Under the pieces are notes generated by a model, which was not told the DNA's origin, searched no databases, and saw nothing but the letters and a program-made list of their open reading frames with translations. Shown here piece by piece: positions 1 to 8,151 of a stretch of 64,000 bases of DNA (within the stretch, counting starts at the first letter, position 1; each line of letters begins with the position of its first letter). Source of the stretch: Pseudomonas sp. GM79 (GTDB taxonomy: Bacteria; Pseudomonadota; Gammaproteobacteria; Pseudomonadales; Pseudomonadaceae). Location of the stretch: assembly GCF_000282495.1 (NCBI RefSeq), contig NZ_AKJE01000025.1, positions 146,500 to 210,499 on the forward strand. Reading direction: 5' to 3'. Made by a program: the position numbers and the translations under genes.

Positions 1-508
1 CGATGTCTTTTTCGACATTGGCCAGTTGGCGCAGGGTTTCGTTGAAATTCTTCAGCTGCTCCAGGCGGGCCTGGCTCAGATAGTCGTAATAGGTGAGGGT
101 GCGAGCGAATTTTTCCGGGTTCTGCTGGTTGAGCAGCAGCTTGAGGTATTCCTGACGCCCATTCTGATAGGCCGCGCGGGCCTGGATGGCGATCAGTCGT
201 TGCTGTTCAATGCGCGCGCTCTGGAGTTTTTTTTTCTCAGCATCGAGTCGCTGCAGCTCGGATTCGCTTTTCTTCAGCTCTTTTTGCAGGGCTTCGACCT
301 GCTTCTCGAGCTTGCCCATCTCGGTTTCGGTGCCCTTGAGGTCTTTCTGCACCCCGGATTTTTCTTCCTGGAGTTTACCCAGCAATTTTTTCAGCTCGGC
401 AATGTCCTGACGCGTGGCGTCCAACTGTTGTTGGGTTTGCGTGCGCTCGTCGGCAAAGGCCGGTTGAAGCAGGCAAGTCAGGGCAAGGGCTATCAGGACG
501 CGAAGCAT
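1..508 (-). CDS. envC: Murein hydrolase activator EnvC (5' part only)
   Basis: The visible part is the N-terminal 169 residues; the gene runs off the left edge of the window. It begins MLRVLIALALTCLLQPAFA, a clear signal peptide. Nearly all the rest is a charged coiled coil rich in Gln, Lys, Glu and Leu heptads, ending in a YxNGRQEYLKLLLNQ-type segment. That pattern is typical of EnvC/peptidase M23 proteins, which in Pseudomonas lie beside gpmI. EnvC acts in the periplasm at the septum, activating amidases for daughter-cell separation. The LytM domain that would prove the call lies outside the window. The ATG at 508 is directly followed by the signal peptide. Confidence 0.85.
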   Translation of the reverse strand, partial: MLRVLIALALTCLLQPAFADERTQTQQQLDATRQDIAELKKLLGKLQEEKSGVQKDLKGTETEMGKLEKQVEALQKELKKSESELQRLDAEKKKLQSARIEQQRLIAIQARAAYQNGRQEYLKLLLNQQNPEKFARTLTYYDYLSQARLEQLKNFNETLRQLANVEKDI

Positions 509-620
509 AGAGGCGGGCGACACCAGGGAAAGGGACGGCCTAGTATGCCCGCCAAGCGCAGCAAAAAAAATGCCCAATTGGGGTTGTGTGATAACTGGAC
601 AGAAAAACACTGAAAACCAA

Positions 621-710
621 TGTGGGAGCGGGCTTGCTCGCGAATGCGGTGTGTCAGGCAACGTTGATGTTGACTGACACGCCGCATTCGCGAGCAAGCC
701 CGCTCCCACA
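621..710. repeat. REPIN: two inverted REP sequences
   Basis: Inverted arms TGTGGGAGCGGGCTTGCTC and its reverse complement flank a short spacer that is itself partly self-complementary. It lies between the divergent starts side of envC and the 3' end of gpmI and can fold into a long hairpin. Confidence 0.92.
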
Positions 711-738
711 GGGTTTTGGCGGTGTTTGATAGGGCGGA

Positions 739-2268
739 TTACACCAGAATCGAAGTCCCGGTCATTTCCACAGGTTTTTCAAGCCCCATCAACATCAGCA
801 TGGTCGGCGCCACATCCGCCAGCACGCCGCCATCACGCACCTTGAGATCACGCTTGCCAACATAGATGAACGGCACCGGCTCGGTGGTGTGGGCCGTGTG
901 CGCCTGGCCGGTGGTTTCGTCGGACATTTGCTCAACGTTGCCATGGTCGGCGGTAATCAGGGCTTCGCCGCCGACTTTCTCCAGCGCATCGACGATGCGG
1001 CCGACGCACAGGTCCAGGCACTCGACCGCTTTGACTGCCGCGTCGAATACACCGCTATGGCCGACCATGTCGCCGTTGGCGTAGTTGACCACGATCACGT
1101 CATAACGCTGGTTTTCAATGGCATCGACGATGCGGTCGGTGACTTCCGGGGCACTCATCTCGGGCTGCAAGTCATAGGTGGCGACTTTCGGCGACGGGAT
1201 CAGGATGCGTTCTTCGCCGGGGAATGGTTCTTCGCGACCGCCAGAGAAGAAGAAAGTCACGTGGGCGTACTTCTCGGTTTCGGCGATACGCAGTTGCGTC
1301 TTGCCATTTTTCGCCAGGTAATCGCCCAGCACGTTGTCCAGGCTGCTCGCGGCGAAGGCCGATGGCGCGGGGATGCTGGCGGCGTATTGGGTCAGCATGA
1401 CGAAACCGGCAAGTGCAGGCTGGCGAGCGCGATCGAATTCCTTGAAATCGTCTTCGACGAACACGCGGGTCAGCTCGCGAGCGCGGTCGGCGCGGAAGTT
1501 CATGAAGATCACGGCGTCGCCGTCCTCGACCTTCACCGGCTCACCGATGCTGGTGGCTTTGACGAATTCGTCGCTTTCGCCACGCTCGTAAGCGGCTTGC
1601 AGGCCTTCCTGTGCGGTGGCGGCGTTGAATTCGCTGGCGCCATCGACAATCAGGTTGTAGGCCTGGGACACGCGGTCCCAGCGGTTGTCGCGGTCCATGG
1701 CGTAGTAACGGCCGATGATGCTGGCGATCCGGCCTTTGCCGAGGGCTTCGAAGGTTGCGTCCAGCAACTCGATCGACGACTGGGCGCTTTTCGGTGGCGT
1801 ATCACGGCCATCAAGGAAGGCGTGCAGGTATATTTTTTCGGCGCCGCGCTTGTAGGCCAGTTCAGCCATGGCGACCAGGTGATCCTGGTGGCTGTGAACG
1901 CCGCCATCGGACAGCAGACCCATGAAGTGCACGGCTTTGCCGGCAGCAACGGCTTTATCCACTGCGGCGCAGATGGTCGGGTTCTCGAAGAACTCGCCGT
2001 CGCGGATCGCTTTGGTCACGCGCGTGAAGTCCTGGTACACCACGCGGCCGGCGCCAAGGTTCATGTGGCCGACTTCGGAGTTGCCCATCTGGCCGTCCGG
2101 CAAGCCGACGTCCATGCCACTGCCCGAGATCAGGCCGTTCGGTACGGTAGCCCACAGGCGGTCCAGTACGGGCTTCTTCGCTGCAAAGATGGCGTTGGAT
2201 TCAGGGCTCTCGCTGTGACCGAAGCCGTCGAGAATAATCAGGACCAAAGGTTTAGGCGTGGTAGTCAT
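739..2268 (-). CDS. gpmI: 2,3-bisphosphoglycerate-independent phosphoglycerate mutase
   Basis: A 509-residue cytoplasmic enzyme that interconverts 3- and 2-phosphoglycerate in glycolysis and gluconeogenesis, using two Mn2+ ions. Family hallmarks are all visible: the N-terminal metal motif LIILDGFGH, the catalytic serine in [17 protein letters not shown], and the C-terminal metal ligands [12 protein letters not shown] and [11 protein letters not shown]. Length is normal for the family. I chose the ATG at 2268 ([11 protein letters not shown]) over an in-frame GTG at 2277, because the ATG has GAGTGGAA just upstream and gives the usual N-terminus. It stands alone between envC and the divergent rhodanese gene. 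Confidence 0.97.
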   Translation of the reverse strand: MTTTPKPLVLIILDGFGHSESPESNAIFAAKKPVLDRLWATVPNGLISGSGMDVGLPDGQMGNSEVGHMNLGAGRVVYQDFTRVTKAIRDGEFFENPTICAAVDKAVAAGKAVHFMGLLSDGGVHSHQDHLVAMAELAYKRGAEKIYLHAFLDGRDTPPKSAQSSIELLDATFEALGKGRIASIIGRYYAMDRDNRWDRVSQAYNLIVDGASEFNAATAQEGLQAAYERGESDEFVKATSIGEPVKVEDGDAVIFMNFRADRARELTRVFVEDDFKEFDRARQPALAGFVMLTQYAASIPAPSAFAASSLDNVLGDYLAKNGKTQLRIAETEKYAHVTFFFSGGREEPFPGEERILIPSPKVATYDLQPEMSAPEVTDRIVDAIENQRYDVIVVNYANGDMVGHSGVFDAAVKAVECLDLCVGRIVDALEKVGGEALITADHGNVEQMSDETTGQAHTAHTTEPVPFIYVGKRDLKVRDGGVLADVAPTMLMLMGLEKPVEMTGTSILV

Positions 2269-2361
2269 GGATTCCACTCGTGGCTGAGTTATAAAGAGGG
2301 CGATGGAAAAGGGAGTGGCAGTTTAAAGCGAAGTTCCGGCGCCGTCACCGCCGGACGGGGT

Positions 2362-2389
2362 TTGGCCCACCATAGTGGCTGTGTATACT
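2362..2389 (+). promoter_or_regulatory. Probable sigma70 promoter for rhodanese-grxC-secB
   Basis: TTGGCC, a 16-base spacer, then TATACT at 2384-2389. Transcription would start near 2396. That rules out the ATG at 2375 as the start of the next gene and supports the ATG at 2423. Confidence 0.5.
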
Positions 2390-2422
2390 GGCCGACATTT
2401 TAACGCCCTGGAACCTCCTTCG

Positions 2423-2836
2423 ATGGTTGCTCACCTGATTGAATTTGCCACTAACCACTATTTGCTTGTCGGTATCTTCGTCGTACTGCTGGCGTTGCTG
2501 ATCGCTTATCAGATGCAAGGCGGCGGCCGCAGCCTGAGCACCGGTGAACTGACCGGGCTGGTCAACAAAGATGCTGGCGTGGTAATCGACATTCGTCCGA
2601 CCAAGGATTTCACCGCCGGTCACATTGTTGGCGCGTTGAACATTCCTCACGACAAACTGACCGCTCGCGTCGGCGAACTGGAAAAGCACAAGGCCAAGAC
2701 CATTATCCTGGTCGACGCCATGGGCCAGACTGCCGGCACTCATGCCCGCGAACTGATGAAAGCCGGCTTCACCGCCGCCAAGCTGTCCGGCGGTATTTCC
2801 AGCTGGAAAGCCGACAATCTGCCGCTGGTGAAGTGA
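2423..2836 (+). CDS. Membrane-anchored rhodanese-like protein without active-site cysteine
   Basis: A 137-residue protein with one N-terminal membrane helix (about residues 13-30, LLVGIFVVLLALLIAY). A rhodanese domain follows (VIDIRPTKDFTAGHIVGALNIPHDKL ... LSGGISSWKADNLPLV). In active rhodaneses a cysteine sits in the loop after the central strand; here that loop reads VDAMGQTAGTHA, and the whole protein has no cysteine. Sulfurtransferase activity is therefore unlikely. It is followed after one base by grxC and then secB, the usual order in pseudomonads and similar to yibN-grxC-secB in E. coli. Function is unknown; a scaffold or export-linked role is only a guess. Confidence 0.9.
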   Translation: MVAHLIEFATNHYLLVGIFVVLLALLIAYQMQGGGRSLSTGELTGLVNKDAGVVIDIRPTKDFTAGHIVGALNIPHDKLTARVGELEKHKAKTIILVDAMGQTAGTHARELMKAGFTAAKLSGGISSWKADNLPLVK

Positions 2837-2837
2837 T

Positions 2838-3092
2838 ATGAACAACGTCGTCGTCTATTCCAGCGATTACTGCCCTTATTGCTCGCGAGCCAAGTACCTG
2901 CTCGAGAACAAAGGCGTAGCCTTCGAAGAGATCAAGGTCGATGGCAAGCCGCAGGTGCGTGCCGCGATGGCTCAGAAGGCCGGACGTACGTCCGTGCCAC
3001 AGATCTGGATCGGCAGCACCCACGTTGGCGGCTGTGATGATTTGTTTGCCCTGGAGCGCGCCGGCAAGCTCGACGCCATGCTCAAGGCCTGA
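2838..3092 (+). CDS. grxC: Glutaredoxin 3
   Basis: An 84-residue thioredoxin-fold protein with the dithiol active site CPYC at residues 12-15. It has the cis-proline segment TSVPQIWIGSTHVGG and the glutathione-binding GGCDDL region. It reduces disulfides and glutathione mixed disulfides in the cytoplasm using glutathione. It starts one base after the rhodanese stop, so the two are co-transcribed, and secB follows 55 bases later. Length is normal for GrxC. Confidence 0.96.
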   Translation: MNNVVVYSSDYCPYCSRAKYLLENKGVAFEEIKVDGKPQVRAAMAQKAGRTSVPQIWIGSTHVGGCDDLFALERAGKLDAMLKA

Positions 3093-3147
3093 CTGCCTTA
3101 CTTGAAATAGCCAACCCTATAAGACCCGAGATCAGAAAGGATCTGAG

Positions 3148-3633
3148 ATGACTGACCAACAGAACACTGCAGCTAGCGAAGAAGAAACCGCACCGCAATT
3201 CTCCTTGCAGCGCATCTACGTACGCGACTTGTCCTTCGAAGCCCCGAAAAGCCCGGCGATCTTTCGCCAGCAGTGGGAGCCGAGTGTCGGTCTGGATCTG
3301 AACACCCGTCAGAAGGCTCTGGAAGGCGACTTCCACGAAGTCGTGCTGACTCTGTCGGTCACCGTGAAAAACGGTGAGGAAGTGGCGTTCATCGCTGAAG
3401 TGCAACAGGCCGGGATCTTCCTGATCAAGAACCTGGATGATGCTTCGATGAGCCACACGCTCGGTGCGTTCTGCCCGAACATCCTGTTCCCGTACGCTCG
3501 CGAAACCCTGGACAGCCTGGTGACCCGTGGTTCGTTCCCGGCCCTGATGCTGGCCCCGGTGAACTTCGACGCGCTGTACGCACAAGAACTGCAACGTATG
3601 CAGGCGGCTGGCGAGACTCCAACCGTTCAATAA
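3148..3633 (+). CDS. secB: Protein-export chaperone SecB
   Basis: A 161-residue cytoplasmic chaperone that keeps preproteins unfolded and passes them to SecA. Recognisable segments are [19 protein letters not shown], the [28 protein letters not shown] core and the C-terminal [45 protein letters not shown] ribosome-binding stretch precedes the ATG. It is the last gene of the rhodanese-grxC-secB unit; a REPIN follows the stop. Confidence 0.98.
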   Translation: MTDQQNTAASEEETAPQFSLQRIYVRDLSFEAPKSPAIFRQQWEPSVGLDLNTRQKALEGDFHEVVLTLSVTVKNGEEVAFIAEVQQAGIFLIKNLDDASMSHTLGAFCPNILFPYARETLDSLVTRGSFPALMLAPVNFDALYAQELQRMQAAGETPTVQ

Positions 3634-3660
3634 GCGGTCTGTGCGTCAAAGCAAGTCCAA

Positions 3661-3750
3661 TGTGGGAGCGGGCTTGCTCGCGAAAGCGGTGTAACAATCA
3701 ACGAAGATGTTGAATGTTATGGCCCCTTCGCGAGCAAGCCCGCTCCCACA
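3661..3750. repeat. REPIN between secB and trmL
   Basis: Two inverted REP arms of the main family (GTGGGAGCGGGCTTGCTCG and its inverse). They are placed between the convergent 3' ends of secB and trmL, where the hairpin could act as a transcription barrier. Confidence 0.92.
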
Positions 3751-3764
3751 TTTGTTATGCGGGG

Positions 3765-4220
3765 TTATTTGAACCCCAGCTGACGCCAGCCTTCGTAAAC
3801 GGCGACGGCCACGGTGTTGGACAGGTTCAGGCTGCGACAGCCTTCGCGCATCGGCAAACGCAAGCGTTGTTCGCTGGGCAGGGCATCGAGCACTTCGGCC
3901 GGCAAGCCGCGGCTTTCCGGGCCGAAGAGGAAGGCGTCACCCTCGGCGAAGCTGGCGTCGTGAAATGGCCGCGAGCCCTTGGTGGTAAAGGCGAACAGCC
4001 GGGGATGGCCGAGGCTTTCCAGACAGCTGGCAAGGTCTGCGTGGCGTTGCAGGGTGGCATACTCATGGTAATCGAGGCCGGCCCGGCGCAGACGCTTGTC
4101 GTCCATCTCGAAGCCCAGCGGTTCGATCAAATGCAGGTGGCAGCCACTGTTGGCGCACAGCCTGATAACGTTGCCGGTATTCGGCGGAATTTCTGGTTGG
4201 AAAAGGATGACGTGAAACAT
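3765..4220 (-). CDS. trmL: tRNA (cytidine(34)-2'-O)-methyltransferase
   Basis: A 151-residue SPOUT-fold methyltransferase that methylates the wobble nucleotide of certain leucine tRNAs using S-adenosylmethionine. Visible family features are the N-terminus MFHVILFQPEIPPNTGN, the motif FGPESRGLP, and the C-terminal knot segment SLNLSNTVAVAVYEGWRQL. The start is set by the family N-terminus and by CGGAG seven bases upstream. An in-frame extension to 4430 exists but is unrelated to the family. Its ATG overlaps the start codon of the divergent gene (shared CATG). Confidence 0.96.
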   Translation of the reverse strand: MFHVILFQPEIPPNTGNVIRLCANSGCHLHLIEPLGFEMDDKRLRRAGLDYHEYATLQRHADLASCLESLGHPRLFAFTTKGSRPFHDASFAEGDAFLFGPESRGLPAEVLDALPSEQRLRLPMREGCRSLNLSNTVAVAVYEGWRQLGFK

Positions 4221-4659
4221 GCACGGCTCCGAAGGTAAAGATGACGGGCATTCTACGCCGCCAAAGGACCCTCGTTCGAAACTATTCCCTCGGGTGATGG
4301 CTTCGTTGGCGATTGTCGGGGTGATGGTGGGCCTGATGATCGGTCGCCTGACCGCGCCCGACCCCAGCGTTTTGCAGCAGGTCGAGGTGACGAACGATGG
4401 ACTGGTGGTGTGGTTCAACAACGAACCCAAAACCCACGGCGAGCTGGTCGACGGCAGCGTGGCGCTGTTATTCGAGGCTGAAGGCCGTGCACAGAAAGGT
4501 CAGCTCAAGCTCAACGGCAAGGACGTGAACTGGCGAACGCGTTTGAGTGATGGGGGACTGTTGCTGACGGTGGTGGCGGCCCGGCCGCTGCAGGGCGAGT
4601 GGGCCGGTAGCGAGGTCGATGACCGCTGGCGGCTGGAGATCCATCTCCGAGAGCAATAA
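4219..4659 (+). CDS. Uncharacterised single-pass membrane protein
   Basis: A 146-residue protein of unknown function. A short charged N-terminus is followed by one membrane helix (about residues 28-43, ASLAIVGVMVGLMIGR). The rest is a predicted periplasmic beta-rich domain (LVVWFNNEPK ... WRLEIHLREQ). The listed start overlaps the trmL start in CATG and has only a distant AGGA behind it. The ATG at 4297 is possible but would start right at the membrane helix. The stop codon overlaps the predicted 3' end of the NrsZ RNA on the other strand. The same gene sits between trmL and ntrC in other pseudomonads. Confidence 0.75.
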   Translation: MHGSEGKDDGHSTPPKDPRSKLFPRVMASLAIVGVMVGLMIGRLTAPDPSVLQQVEVTNDGLVVWFNNEPKTHGELVDGSVALLFEAEGRAQKGQLKLNGKDVNWRTRLSDGGLLLTVVAARPLQGEWAGSEVDDRWRLEIHLREQ

Positions 4660-4883
4660 AAGAGGGAATCCCCGGCCTGCCTGTACCAAGGTTCCCAAAA
4701 CGGGAGGGCTCGCGCATTGCAGCGTGAGCCCGGTGTAAAGAGGGAATCCCCGGCCTGCCTGTACCAAGGACCCCAAAACGGGATGGGCTCGTCGCAATTG
4801 CGGTATGAGCCCGGTGTAAAGAGGGGAATCCCCGGCCTGCCTGTACCAAGGTCCCCGAAACTGGGTAGTGAATCGAATCACTG
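4656..4883 (-). ncRNA. nrsZ: Nitrogen-regulated small RNA NrsZ, three tandem modules
   Basis: Three imperfect tandem repeats, with units at about 4659-4736, 4737-4817 and 4818-4884, share an invariant 26-base core that includes CTTGGTACAGGCAGGCCGG on the minus strand. A sigma54 promoter lies just upstream and predicts a start near 4883. The last module ends in a GGGAACC...GGATTCCC stem followed by TCTTTTAT, a terminator. In P. aeruginosa, NrsZ lies beside ntrC, depends on NtrBC and RpoN, and is processed into three similar short modules that act post-transcriptionally. Position, promoter type and three-module structure all match. The targets in this species cannot be read from sequence. Confidence 0.87.
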
Positions 4884-4893
4884 ATTGGACTAT

Positions 4894-4909
4894 TGCAGGG
4901 GGCGTGCCA
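4894..4909 (-). promoter_or_regulatory. Sigma54 promoter of nrsZ
   Basis: On the minus strand the sequence is TGGCACGCCCCCTGCA: GG and GC separated by exactly 10 bases, matching the TGGCACG-N4-TTGCA consensus at nearly every conserved position. The predicted start is 4883. Confidence 0.88.
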
Positions 4910-4950
4910 GTTTTTAACAAGTTGCAACAGAAAGCCGCTGAGCAGCGCTG

Positions 4951-4974
4951 AAAGCCCCGTAATTCGGGGCTTTT
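4951..4974. terminator. Bidirectional terminator between ntrC and nrsZ
   Basis: AAAGCCCC-GTAATT-GGGGCTTTT: an 8-base perfect stem with T runs on both strands. It would end the ntrBC transcript before the nrsZ promoter. Confidence 0.85.
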
Positions 4975-5052
4975 ATGTTTTTGCGATATGGTTTTTCTTG
5001 CAGGTGGAGGCGGGGTTTTGGATCGATTGTCGTGCTCGATTGCGGTTCACGG

Positions 5053-5069
5053 TGCATTGCCGCGGTGCA
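5053..5069. promoter_or_regulatory. Candidate NtrC enhancer site for nrsZ
   Basis: TGCATTGCCGCGGTGCA is a 17-base near-palindrome that fits TGCAC(T/C)A-N3-TGGTGCA except for a few inner bases. It lies about 178 bases upstream of the predicted nrsZ start, a normal enhancer distance. Confidence 0.55.
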
Positions 5070-5081
5070 TTGAATTCTAAA

Positions 5082-5171
5082 TGTGGGAGCGGGCTTGCTC
5101 GCGAAAGCGGTGTGTCATTCAGCATCAATGTTGAATGTGATGGCCTCTTCGCGAGCAAGCCCGCTCCCACA
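5082..5171. repeat. REPIN downstream of ntrC
   Basis: A pair of inverted main-family REP arms between ntrC and the nrsZ enhancer region. A single degenerate REP (GTAGGAGCGAGGCTTGCCCG) follows at 5215-5238. Confidence 0.9.
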
Positions 5172-5265
5172 TGGGTTTGATGTCAGCCACAAAAGATGGC
5201 TTGGCACAAAACCCGTAGGAGCGAGGCTTGCCCGCGAATGGATCCAGAGAACGACGAAAGCCTAA

Positions 5266-6702
5266 CTAGCCCTCATCCCCCTCATCATCATCCCCGCCAT
5301 CTACCTTCATCCCCAATTCCTTGATCTTGCGCGTCAGGGTATTGCGGCCCCAACCCAGCAACACGGCGGCATCGCGGCGGCGGCCGGCGGTGTGTTTGAG
5401 GGCGGTTTCGATCATGATCCGCTCGAAGGCTGGCACGGCACTGTCCAGAAGACTCGACTGACCGCGAGCCAACGCCTGATCAGCCCACTGACGCAGTGCT
5501 TGCTCCCAGTTAGTCACCGGCGCTGAGTCCTGCGGCAGGCTCAGCAGCTCTGGCGGCAGATCGCTGATGTGCACTTCGCGACCCGAAGCCATTACCGTGA
5601 TCCAGCGACAGGTGTTCTCCAGCTGACGCACGTTGCCCGGCCACGGCAGGTTCTTCAGGTATTCCTCGGTTTCGCTTTTCAGCAACTTCGGTTCCACCGC
5701 CAGTTCTTGCGCGGCGCGGCTGAGGAAGTGCTTGGCCAGGGTCGGGATGTCTTCGCGACGGTCCGACAGCCTTGGAATGTGGATGCGGATCACGTTGAGG
5801 CGGTGGAACAAGTCCTCACGAAATTTTCCGGCGTGCACCAGGGTTTCCAGATTCTGGTGAGTCGCGGCGATGATTCGCACATCGACCTTCACCGGCACAT
5901 GACCGCCGACACGGTAGAACTCGCCGTCCGCCAATACCCGCAGCAAGCGCGTCTGAGTGTCCGCCGGCATGTCGCCGATTTCATCGAGGAACAGTGTGCC
6001 ACCGTCAGCCTGTTCAAAGCGCCCGCGACGCAAGTTTGCCGCGCCGGTAAAGGCGCCTTTTTCATGGCCGAACAGTTCGGACTCCATCAGATCCTTGGGG
6101 ATCGCCGCCATGTTCAGCGCAATGAACGGCGAGGCCGCCCGTGGGCTGTGACGGTGCAGCGCGTGTGCCACCAACTCTTTACCGGTACCCGATTCGCCAT
6201 TGATCAGCACGGTGATGTTGGAGTGGCTCAAGCGCCCGATGGCGCGAAACACTTCCTGCATCGCCGGTGCTTCGCCGATGATTTCTGGCGTACGGGTCAG
6301 GGCGACCGGGACTTCCAGGCCTTGCTGTTCCTGAGCGTGCTGGTTGGCGCGCTTGACCAGTGACACCGCTTCGTCGACATCGAATGGCTTGGGCAGATAC
6401 TCGAAAGCGCCACCCTGATAGGACGCGACAGCGCTGTCCAGGTCGGAGTGCGCGGTCATGATGATGACCGGCAGTCGGGGGTGCTGTTCGCGAATCCGTG
6501 CCAGAAGGTCCAGGCCGCTGGCACCCGGCATGCGGATGTCGGAGATGATCACGTCCGGCTGCTGGCGCGCCAGGCGGCTCATCACGCCGTCGGCGCTGTC
6601 GAAGCTTTGCGTGGTCATGCCTTCCTGCTGCAAGGCTTTTTCCAGGACCCAACGGATAGAACGGTCGTCATCGACGATCCACACGGTTTCACTACGGCTC
6701 AT
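5266..6702 (-). CDS. ntrC: Nitrogen regulator NtrC (sigma54 activator)
   Basis: A 478-residue response regulator with three domains. The receiver comes first, with the phospho-acceptor Asp in [11 protein letters not shown] near residue 54. The AAA+ sigma54-interaction domain has the Walker A motif GESGTGKE, the GAFTGA loop in [15 protein letters not shown], and [12 protein letters not shown]-terminal Fis-type helix-turn-helix follows ([21 protein letters not shown]). Phosphorylated by NtrB, it activates RpoN promoters under nitrogen limitation. It overlaps ntrB by four bases (ATGA), so the two are translationally coupled. Likely targets in this window are the glnA, ntrB and nrsZ promoters, and possibly hutU. 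Confidence 0.97.
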   Translation of the reverse strand: MSRSETVWIVDDDRSIRWVLEKALQQEGMTTQSFDSADGVMSRLARQQPDVIISDIRMPGASGLDLLARIREQHPRLPVIIMTAHSDLDSAVASYQGGAFEYLPKPFDVDEAVSLVKRANQHAQEQQGLEVPVALTRTPEIIGEAPAMQEVFRAIGRLSHSNITVLINGESGTGKELVAHALHRHSPRAASPFIALNMAAIPKDLMESELFGHEKGAFTGAANLRRGRFEQADGGTLFLDEIGDMPADTQTRLLRVLADGEFYRVGGHVPVKVDVRIIAATHQNLETLVHAGKFREDLFHRLNVIRIHIPRLSDRREDIPTLAKHFLSRAAQELAVEPKLLKSETEEYLKNLPWPGNVRQLENTCRWITVMASGREVHISDLPPELLSLPQDSAPVTNWEQALRQWADQALARGQSSLLDSAVPAFERIMIETALKHTAGRRRDAAVLLGWGRNTLTRKIKELGMKVDGGDDDEGDEG

Positions 6703-7784
6703 GTCGATGTGGCTCCTTGTTCCAGTGGCAGAAAGATCGAGAACGTGGTGTGGCCTGGATGGCTTTCACATTCGATCAGGCCCTGGTGCTGGCTGATGAT
6801 GTTCTGGGTAATGGCCAGGCCCAGCCCGGTACCGTCCGGACGGCCGCTGACCATGGGGAAGAAAATGGTTTCCTGCAGCTCGGCGGGGATCCCCGGGCCG
6901 TTGTCGATGATTTCGATCTTGGTCACCAGGCGGTGGCGCACGTGGCCGATGGTGAACTGGCGCATGGCGCGGGTACGCAAGCTGATACGGCCGAGGCGCA
7001 GCTCGTTCTGGCTGCTGATGGCCTGCATCGCGTTGCGCACAATGTTCAGGACGGCCTGAATCATCTGTTCGCGATCAATCAACACATCCGGAATGCTTGG
7101 GTCGTAGTCGCGCACCAAAGTGATGCAGCCCTGACTCTCTGCCTCCACCAACTGACCTACGCGTTCCAGCACTTCATGGACATTGCACATGGCCAGTGAC
7201 GGCAATTTGTTGGAGCCGAGCATGCGATCCACCAGATTGCGCAGGCGATCGGCTTCTTCAATGATGACGTTGGTGTAGTCGCGCAGGCTTTCTTCCGGCA
7301 ATTCACGGGCGAGCAACTGAGCCGCGCCACGAATCCCGCCGAGCGGATTTTTGATTTCATGGGCGAGGCCGCGTACCAGCATCTTGCTGGTCTCCTGCTT
7401 CGACAGCTGCGCCTCTTCCTTGGTGATCCGCAACAAGCGATCACGCGGGTGAACCTCCAGCAACAGCAGCGTATTGCCATTGCTCAGGATCGGTGTCACG
7501 GCGTAGTCGACGGTCAGGGTCTGGCCGGTGAGGGCGGTGAGCATCGCTTCGCGCTTGGTGAACGGGTGCGCCTGCTGGACTGCCTGGCGCAGGGAGTTCA
7601 GCGCCTCAGTGGATTCGGTGAACAACTCGCTGATGAACTGCCCATGGCTACGCTGGCCGCTGATGGCCAGCAGCATCTCCGCCGCCGGGTTCATGTACTC
7701 AAGGCGCAGTTCGGCGTCGAGCAGAATGGTTGCGGTGGTCAGGTTGTCGAGTAGCAAGCGGTGTAGTGCGTCGCTAATGGTCAT
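6699..7784 (-). CDS. ntrB: Nitrogen-sensing histidine kinase NtrB
   Basis: A 361-residue cytoplasmic two-component kinase/phosphatase, regulated by PII in the well-studied cases. An N-terminal PAS domain (TTATILLDAELRLEYMNPAAEML) precedes the phospho-acceptor H-box LAHEIKNPLGGIRGAA. The ATPase motifs are NIVRNAMQA, DNGPGIP and GRPDGTGLGLAI. I chose the ATG at 7784 (MTISDALHRLLLDNL), which has CAAAAGAGG just upstream. The frame stays open to 7949, but that stretch crosses the sigma54 promoter and is not coding. Confidence 0.97.
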   Translation of the reverse strand: MTISDALHRLLLDNLTTATILLDAELRLEYMNPAAEMLLAISGQRSHGQFISELFTESTEALNSLRQAVQQAHPFTKREAMLTALTGQTLTVDYAVTPILSNGNTLLLLEVHPRDRLLRITKEEAQLSKQETSKMLVRGLAHEIKNPLGGIRGAAQLLARELPEESLRDYTNVIIEEADRLRNLVDRMLGSNKLPSLAMCNVHEVLERVGQLVEAESQGCITLVRDYDPSIPDVLIDREQMIQAVLNIVRNAMQAISSQNELRLGRISLRTRAMRQFTIGHVRHRLVTKIEIIDNGPGIPAELQETIFFPMVSGRPDGTGLGLAITQNIISQHQGLIECESHPGHTTFSIFLPLEQGATST

Positions 7785-7840
7785 CAGGACCTCTTTTGGA
7801 GCGGAGCGCGCGCAAGAAACAAGCGCCGATACGAGGAAAA

Positions 7841-7856
7841 TGCAAAAACCAAACCA
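7841..7856 (-). promoter_or_regulatory. Sigma54 promoter of ntrBC
   Basis: On the minus strand the sequence is TGGTTTGGTTTTTGCA, with GG and GC 10 bases apart. The predicted start is near 7830, giving a 46-base leader to ntrB. Confidence 0.75.
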
Positions 7857-7982
7857 AGGCTCCGAAAAGAAGCGTTTAGAGCCTGAAACAGGCGTTTGAC
7901 GCTCATTTGCGTGGCGTTCTGCCAGCTTTTGCGAGTACTTTCGAACCAAAATGGGTTGGGGTGTGAGTACTGTGCACTCTAT

Positions 7983-7999
7983 TGCACCAATATAGTGCG
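7983..7999. promoter_or_regulatory. NtrC-binding site upstream of ntrB
   Basis: TGCACCAATATAGTGCG matches the NtrC dyad TGCACYA-N3-TRGTGCA almost perfectly. It lies about 160 bases upstream of the predicted start. A further TGCAC half-site is at 7972-7976. This suggests autoregulation of ntrBC. Confidence 0.78.
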
Positions 8000-8036
8000 C
8001 AAACCTGAACGAAGTAAAAGAAGCGTCAACGGAACC

Positions 8037-8126
8037 TGTGGGAGCGGGCTTGCTCGCGAAAGCGGTATGTCAGGTGACATCAATGTTGGCTGTGCCGCCG
8101 TCTTCGCGAGCAAGCCCGCTCCCACA
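8037..8126. repeat. REPIN between the ntrB control region and the DUF4124 gene
   Basis: Inverted main-family REP arms. Together with the sigma54 promoter and NtrC site, this accounts for most of the 367-base gap upstream of ntrB. Confidence 0.9.
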
Positions 8127-8151
8127 TGGGGTTGCGCTTAACTGACTGGCA

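Noticed and set aside
889..2403. A 504-codon open frame antisense to gpmI
   Set aside because: gpmI on the other strand has all family motifs. Long antisense frames are common in GC-rich Pseudomonas genes because of third-position GC bias, and the translation has no recognisable domain.
4659..4884. The three tandem units as a CRISPR array
   Set aside because: Units are 78-81 bases with only the core conserved, no unique spacers of constant size, and no cas genes nearby.
4468..4927. Two overlapping minus-strand frames with a repeated GTLVQAGRGFP-like peptide
   Set aside because: The peptide repeat is only the translation of the NrsZ modules. A sigma54 promoter and terminator point to an RNA gene, and both frames run past the predicted RNA ends without a ribosome-binding site.
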